Assembly: GCA_034111105.1 (NCBI GenBank) | Contig: JAWUXY010000141.1 | Location: 1 to 8,330 of the forward strand | Length of the DNA stretch: 8,330 nucleotides | Reading direction: 5' to 3' | Source of the DNA: Bermanella sp034111105 | GTDB lineage: Bacteria; Pseudomonadota; Gammaproteobacteria; Pseudomonadales; Oceanobacteraceae | Shown here: piece after piece, positions 5,117-8,330 of the stretch | Numbering within the stretch: position 1 is the stretch's first letter | Layout: each line of letters begins with the position of its first letter | Translations under genes and position numbers: made by a program | Notes under the pieces: model-generated | Told to the model about the DNA's origin: nothing | What the model saw: the letters and a program-made list of their open reading frames with translations, nothing else | The model's database searches: none

Positions 5117-6772
5117 ATGGATGCAAGAAGAGCAATCATTCTGATCGGCATAGCCGTCATATCGTATATGCTGGTATTGCAGTGGAATGACGATTACGGC
5201 AAGCGCCCTGTTACACAAAATGTAATGACGTCCCAGTCTAATGTATCGTCATTACCAGACATTCCTGCTGAGCAGTCGGCAAATCAAGATATTCCTGATG
5301 TCAGCAACGATGAGCCTAAGTTAGAACAGGCAAACATGGCTGTATCAACGGACTTAATCGAAGTGCAAACGGATGTTTTAGACATTCGAATTAACCCTAA
5401 CGGTGGCGATATTGTTTATGCCGCGTTAAAAGCATTCCCACAATCACTTGAAGACAAGAACATCCCATTTGTTTTGTTAGAGCAAAACAATATGCGTACC
5501 TTTGTGGCACAAAGTGGTTTAGTTGGCCAAGACGGTATTGATAAAGGAAGTCGCGCATTATTTTCAGCCGCGAATACTCAGTATCAAATGACGGATGGCG
5601 AAAATGAATTGGTAGTAACGTTATCGATTGTTAAAAATAATGTCGCGATTGATAAAGTCTTTAAGTTCAAACGCGGTGAATATTTAGTGGATGTGGGTTA
5701 TGAAGTGAATAACCAGTCTGCGAATACTTGGAAAGCCAATTTTTATGCGCAGTTTAAGCGTGATAAAAGCGCTGATCCTTCTAGCATGGAATCAATGGGG
5801 ATGGCCTCGTATTTAGGCGCGGCTGTGACGCGCCCATCTGAGAATTACTATAAAATTGATTTTGATGACATTGAAGAAACCCGTTTTAAAGAAACCATTC
5901 AAGGTGGTTGGGCCGCTTTCCTTCAGCATTATTTCTTAAGTGCTTGGGTGCCAAATGCTGAAACATCCCACACCTACAACACACGCAAAGCGGGTAACAA
6001 TTACATTGTGGGTTACTATGATGAAGCACTAAGTGTTGCTGCTGGTGAGCAATCTTCAACCTTTACCAGTTTATACCTTGGCCCTAAAGACCAATACCGT
6101 TTAGCGGATATTTCACCATATTTAGATTTAACGGTGGATTTCGGCTGGTTATGGTGGGTGGCAAAACCATTGTTTTGGCTATTACAAGCGATTCATAGCG
6201 TTGTAGGTAATTGGGGCTGGGCAATTATTTTCTTAACTGTTTTGGTTAAACTAGCGTTCTTCCCATTATCAGCAACCAGCTATCGTTCAATGGCGAATAT
6301 GCGCCGTGTTGCGCCTAAGCTCACAGCATTACGTGAACAGTACGGTGATGATCGTCAAAAGTTAAGCCAAGAAATGATGGGCTTGTATAAAAAAGAACGC
6401 ATTAATCCACTTGGTGGGTGTTTGCCGATACTTGTGCAAATGCCGGTATTTATTGCACTTTACTGGGTGTTAATGGAATCGGTTGAATTGCGCCAAGCGC
6501 CGTTTATGTTCTGGTTACAAGATTTATCGATTAAAGATCCGTACTTTATTTTGCCATTGATCATGGGTGCGAGCATGTTTGTTCAAATGCAGCTTAACCC
6601 AACACCGCCTGACCCAATGCAAGCAAAAGTAATGAAGTTGATGCCTATCATCTTTACGGTGTTCTTCTTGTTCTTCCCAGCGGGTCTTGTACTTTACTGG
6701 GTAGTGAACAACTTGTTATCGATTGCGCAGCAGTATTACATTACTAAGCAAATCGAAAACGAAGCAAAGTAA
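5117..6772 (+). CDS. yidC: Membrane protein insertase YidC
   Basis: YidC (Oxa1/Alb3 family) inserts proteins into the inner membrane, alone or with SecYEG. The 551-residue protein has an N-terminal membrane anchor at about 6-22 and a low-complexity linker to about 80. The large periplasmic P1 domain runs to about 340. The conserved five-helix core starts near WLWWVAKPLFWLLQ at 345. Core motifs are GNWGWAII (364-371), MGLYKKERINPLGGCLPILVQMPVF (421-445, cytoplasmic loop plus TM3), SVELRQAPF (455-463) and FPAGLVLYWVVNN (520-532). The positive charge in the hydrophilic groove is K378, where E. coli has Arg; Lys is, from memory, also used in Pseudomonas. It is the last gene of the rpmH operon, 6 nt after yidD, with AAGAG about 10 nt before the ATG, and a strong terminator follows. 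Confidence 0.99.
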   Translation: MDARRAIILIGIAVISYMLVLQWNDDYGKRPVTQNVMTSQSNVSSLPDIPAEQSANQDIPDVSNDEPKLEQANMAVSTDLIEVQTDVLDIRINPNGGDIVYAALKAFPQSLEDKNIPFVLLEQNNMRTFVAQSGLVGQDGIDKGSRALFSAANTQYQMTDGENELVVTLSIVKNNVAIDKVFKFKRGEYLVDVGYEVNNQSANTWKANFYAQFKRDKSADPSSMESMGMASYLGAAVTRPSENYYKIDFDDIEETRFKETIQGGWAAFLQHYFLSAWVPNAETSHTYNTRKAGNNYIVGYYDEALSVAAGEQSSTFTSLYLGPKDQYRLADISPYLDLTVDFGWLWWVAKPLFWLLQAIHSVVGNWGWAIIFLTVLVKLAFFPLSATSYRSMANMRRVAPKLTALREQYGDDRQKLSQEMMGLYKKERINPLGGCLPILVQMPVFIALYWVLMESVELRQAPFMFWLQDLSIKDPYFILPLIMGASMFVQMQLNPTPPDPMQAKVMKLMPIIFTVFFLFFPAGLVLYWVVNNLLSIAQQYYITKQIENEAK

Positions 6773-6793
6773 AGTAAAAACGCTTAATGTTAG

Positions 6794-6838
6794 ACGGGAG
6801 ACGAGAGACACTGAATGTGTTTTTCGTCTCCCGTTTTT
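6794..6838 (+). terminator. Rho-independent terminator after yidC
   Basis: Bases 6794-6811 pair with 6817-6834 in an uninterrupted 18-bp stem (16 Watson-Crick and 2 G-T pairs) around the loop TGAAT. The outer 11 bp, ACGGGAGACGA with TCGTCTCCCGT, are perfect and GC-rich. The right arm ends in T and is followed by TTTT (6835-6838), then CG and TTTT. It starts 22 nt after the yidC stop and closes the rpmH-rnpA-yidD-yidC operon. Confidence 0.93.
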
Positions 6839-6898
6839 CGTTTTAATGAGAGCGTTCGTTGCCCCTTAAATTGTGCATTCTTTCTATTTACTTGCCTG

Positions 6899-6907
6899 TG
6901 CTAAAAT
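6899..6907 (+). promoter_or_regulatory. Putative mnmE promoter (extended -10)
   Basis: TGCTAAAAT is an extended -10 (TG one base before TAAAAT, which matches TATAAT at 5/6 positions). The -35 position has no good match. The predicted start near 6914 leaves a leader of about 47 nt. The upstream terminator makes a separate mnmE promoter likely. Confidence 0.5.
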
Positions 6908-6960
6908 AGCGCTTCCCGTCACCCTCTTTACGTTTATACATCAATTAAAGATTAAGAATT

Positions 6961-8330
6961 ATGGAACTAGGTCAACTAAACACAGATACCATTGCCGCCA
7001 TTGCAACCGCCCCTGGACGAGGTGGCGTCGGCATTGTGCGTGTGTCTGGGCCTAAAGCAAACGCCATTGCTGATCGCATGCTGGGTTTTGTGCCTAAAGC
7101 CCGTTACGCCCATTATTGTTCATTTAAAGATAAAACTGAGCAAACCCTAGATGAAGGGTTAGCTTTGTACTTTGAAGGCCCTCATTCGTTTACGGGTGAA
7201 GACGTGCTTGAGCTTCAAGGTCATGGTGGCCCTGTGGTGTTAGATTTCATTTTAAAGCGCGTGTGTGAGCTTGGCGCACGAACAGCTCGCCCTGGTGAGT
7301 TCAGTGAACGAGCGTTTTTAAATGACAAAATGGATCTAACACAAGCTGAGGCCATTGCGGATTTAATCGACTCCGCGTCTGAACAAGCGGCTCGTTGTGC
7401 CGTGCGCTCGCTGCAAGGCGCTTTCAGTAAGCGTGTTCATGCATTGGTTGAGAGTTTAATTGGCCTGCGCATTTATGTGGAAGCGGCCATTGATTTTCCT
7501 GAAGAAGAAATCGATTTTTTAAGTGATGGCAAAGTTGAAGGCGACTTAAAAGCCGTTATGACCAACCTTGCCAATGTGATGCAAGAAGCCAATCAAGGCA
7601 CACTCTTACGTGAAGGCATGAATGTGGTGATTGCAGGACGCCCTAACGCAGGGAAGTCATCATTGCTTAACGCGCTTTCTGGCCGCGATACGGCCATCGT
7701 GACACACATCGCAGGCACTACCCGCGACGTACTGCGTGAACATATCCACATTGATGGTATGCCGCTGCATATTATCGATACGGCTGGATTGCGTGAAACC
7801 CCAGACGAAGTAGAAAGCATTGGTATTGAGCGCGCGTGGAACGAAATATCCCAAGCGGATCGTGTGTTATTAATGGTGGATGGCACTGAAACCACATCGA
7901 CCGAGCCTCACGATATTTGGCCTGACTTTGTTGATCGATTACCGCATCCTGAGCGCATCACGGTTATTCGTAATAAAGCGGATTTAACCGGCGAAACGTC
8001 TGGATTTATGTCAAGCGAGGCCTCGACAGTTATCAGTATTTCAGCAAAAGATGGTGTCGGTATCCAAACCCTGCGCGAACATTTAAAAAGTGTTATGGGT
8101 TTTGATGCGGCCAGTGAAGGCGGTTTTATTGCGCGTCGCCGTCATATTGATGCGTTAAACCAAGCAAAAGAGTTTTTAGATAACGGCTTAGATCAATTAC
8201 TTGGCGCAAGTGCTGGAGAGTTGTTAGCAGAAGACTTACGCATGGCGCAAAATGCACTCAATGAAATTACTGGCGAGTTCACCAGTGATGATTTACTGGG
8301 CAAGATCTTTGGTAGTTTTTGTATTGGTAA
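6961..8330 (+). CDS. mnmE: tRNA uridine-5-carboxymethylaminomethyl(34) synthesis GTPase MnmE (cut at the last codons)
   Basis: MnmE (TrmE) works with MnmG to place the cmnm5/nm5 group on wobble uridine 34 of several tRNAs, using GTP hydrolysis and a methylene-folate donor. The visible 456 codons show the N-terminal folate-binding domain (DTIAAIATAPGRGGVGIVRVSG), helical-domain segments such as RPGEFSERAFLNDKMDLTQAEA, and a GTPase domain inserted at about 220-375. The latter has G1 GRPNAGKSS (226-234), G2 GTTRD (252-256), G3 DTAG (273-276), G4 NKAD (338-341) and G5 SAK (361-363). The conserved C-terminal FCIG includes C454; the last two bases, AA, fit the expected final Lys of FCIGK. The E. 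coli protein has 454 residues, so only that Lys and the stop seem to lie outside. It is separated from yidC by 188 bp with a terminator and a likely promoter. Shine-Dalgarno is weak. Confidence 0.98.
   Translation, partial: MELGQLNTDTIAAIATAPGRGGVGIVRVSGPKANAIADRMLGFVPKARYAHYCSFKDKTEQTLDEGLALYFEGPHSFTGEDVLELQGHGGPVVLDFILKRVCELGARTARPGEFSERAFLNDKMDLTQAEAIADLIDSASEQAARCAVRSLQGAFSKRVHALVESLIGLRIYVEAAIDFPEEEIDFLSDGKVEGDLKAVMTNLANVMQEANQGTLLREGMNVVIAGRPNAGKSSLLNALSGRDTAIVTHIAGTTRDVLREHIHIDGMPLHIIDTAGLRETPDEVESIGIERAWNEISQADRVLLMVDGTETTSTEPHDIWPDFVDRLPHPERITVIRNKADLTGETSGFMSSEASTVISISAKDGVGIQTLREHLKSVMGFDAASEGGFIARRRHIDALNQAKEFLDNGLDQLLGASAGELLAEDLRMAQNALNEITGEFTSDDLLGKIFGSFCIG

Noticed and set aside
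5492..6772. YidC K378 in place of the E. coli groove arginine as a defect
   Set aside because: Lys keeps the positive charge and, as I recall, is the normal residue in Pseudomonas-type YidC, so it is not an anomaly.
6873..7055. 60-codon + strand frame spanning the mnmE leader
   Set aside because: It overlaps the mnmE promoter and start in another frame. The second half is an out-of-frame reading of the conserved MnmE N-terminus.
7742..7750. ATATCCACA, a one-mismatch DnaA box in mnmE
   Set aside because: An isolated single site inside conserved coding sequence, with no cluster or AT-rich region; expected by chance.
7593..7895. 100-codon and 64-codon minus-strand frames inside mnmE
   Set aside because: Both are antisense to the G1-G3 region of the MnmE GTPase domain and are explained as shadows.
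1..8330. Mobile elements, CRISPR, phage or defence systems
   Set aside because: Nearly every base is accounted for by conserved core genes and the origin. No transposase, integrase, spaced repeat array or accessory gene is visible.

Overview
This is a chromosomal replication-origin region from a gammaproteobacterium. Protein sequences and gene order look most like the Pseudomonas/Oceanospirillales side of the class: the DnaA N-terminus carries DELPAQQFNTWIRPL, YidC has the NPTPPDPMQAKVMK segment, the origin lies between dnaA and rpmH, and it contains no GATC sites. Base composition is moderate and codon use looks uniform across the genes. Genus assignment is an inference from recalled family sequences; no search was run.

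Left arm (minus strand, reading away from the origin): dnaA (3857-2424, GTG start), dnaN (2409-1306) and recF (from 1053, running off the left edge with about 10-20 residues missing). dnaA and dnaN are 14 bp apart and look co-transcribed. recF is separated from dnaN by 252 bp holding a strong hairpin flanked by A and T tracts, so it is probably uncoupled from dnaA-dnaN. The recF coding sequence carries a 14-bp perfect palindrome identical to the core of the ParB-binding site parS.

Centre: the 479-bp gap 3858-4336 is oriC. It has two perfect DnaA boxes in + orientation flanking a cluster of four degenerate boxes in - orientation. A 130-bp AT-rich unwinding region follows, and then a match to the IHF consensus and the rpmH promoter. 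The dnaA promoter on the other side is overlapped by the first perfect DnaA box, which suggests autorepression.

Right arm (plus strand): rpmH, rnpA, yidD and yidC form a tightly packed operon closed by an 18-bp-stem terminator, followed by mnmE with its own likely promoter. mnmE is cut by the right edge about one codon before its expected end. These genes make ribosomal protein bL34, the RNase P protein, a membrane-insertion accessory factor, the YidC insertase and a tRNA-modifying GTPase.

All genes point away from oriC, so they are transcribed co-directionally with the replication forks. The window is core genome, with no sign of mobile elements, phage, CRISPR or transferred cargo, and I see no undescribed multi-gene system. 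The points of interest are the parS site inside recF, the detailed origin layout and the separation of recF from dnaN.
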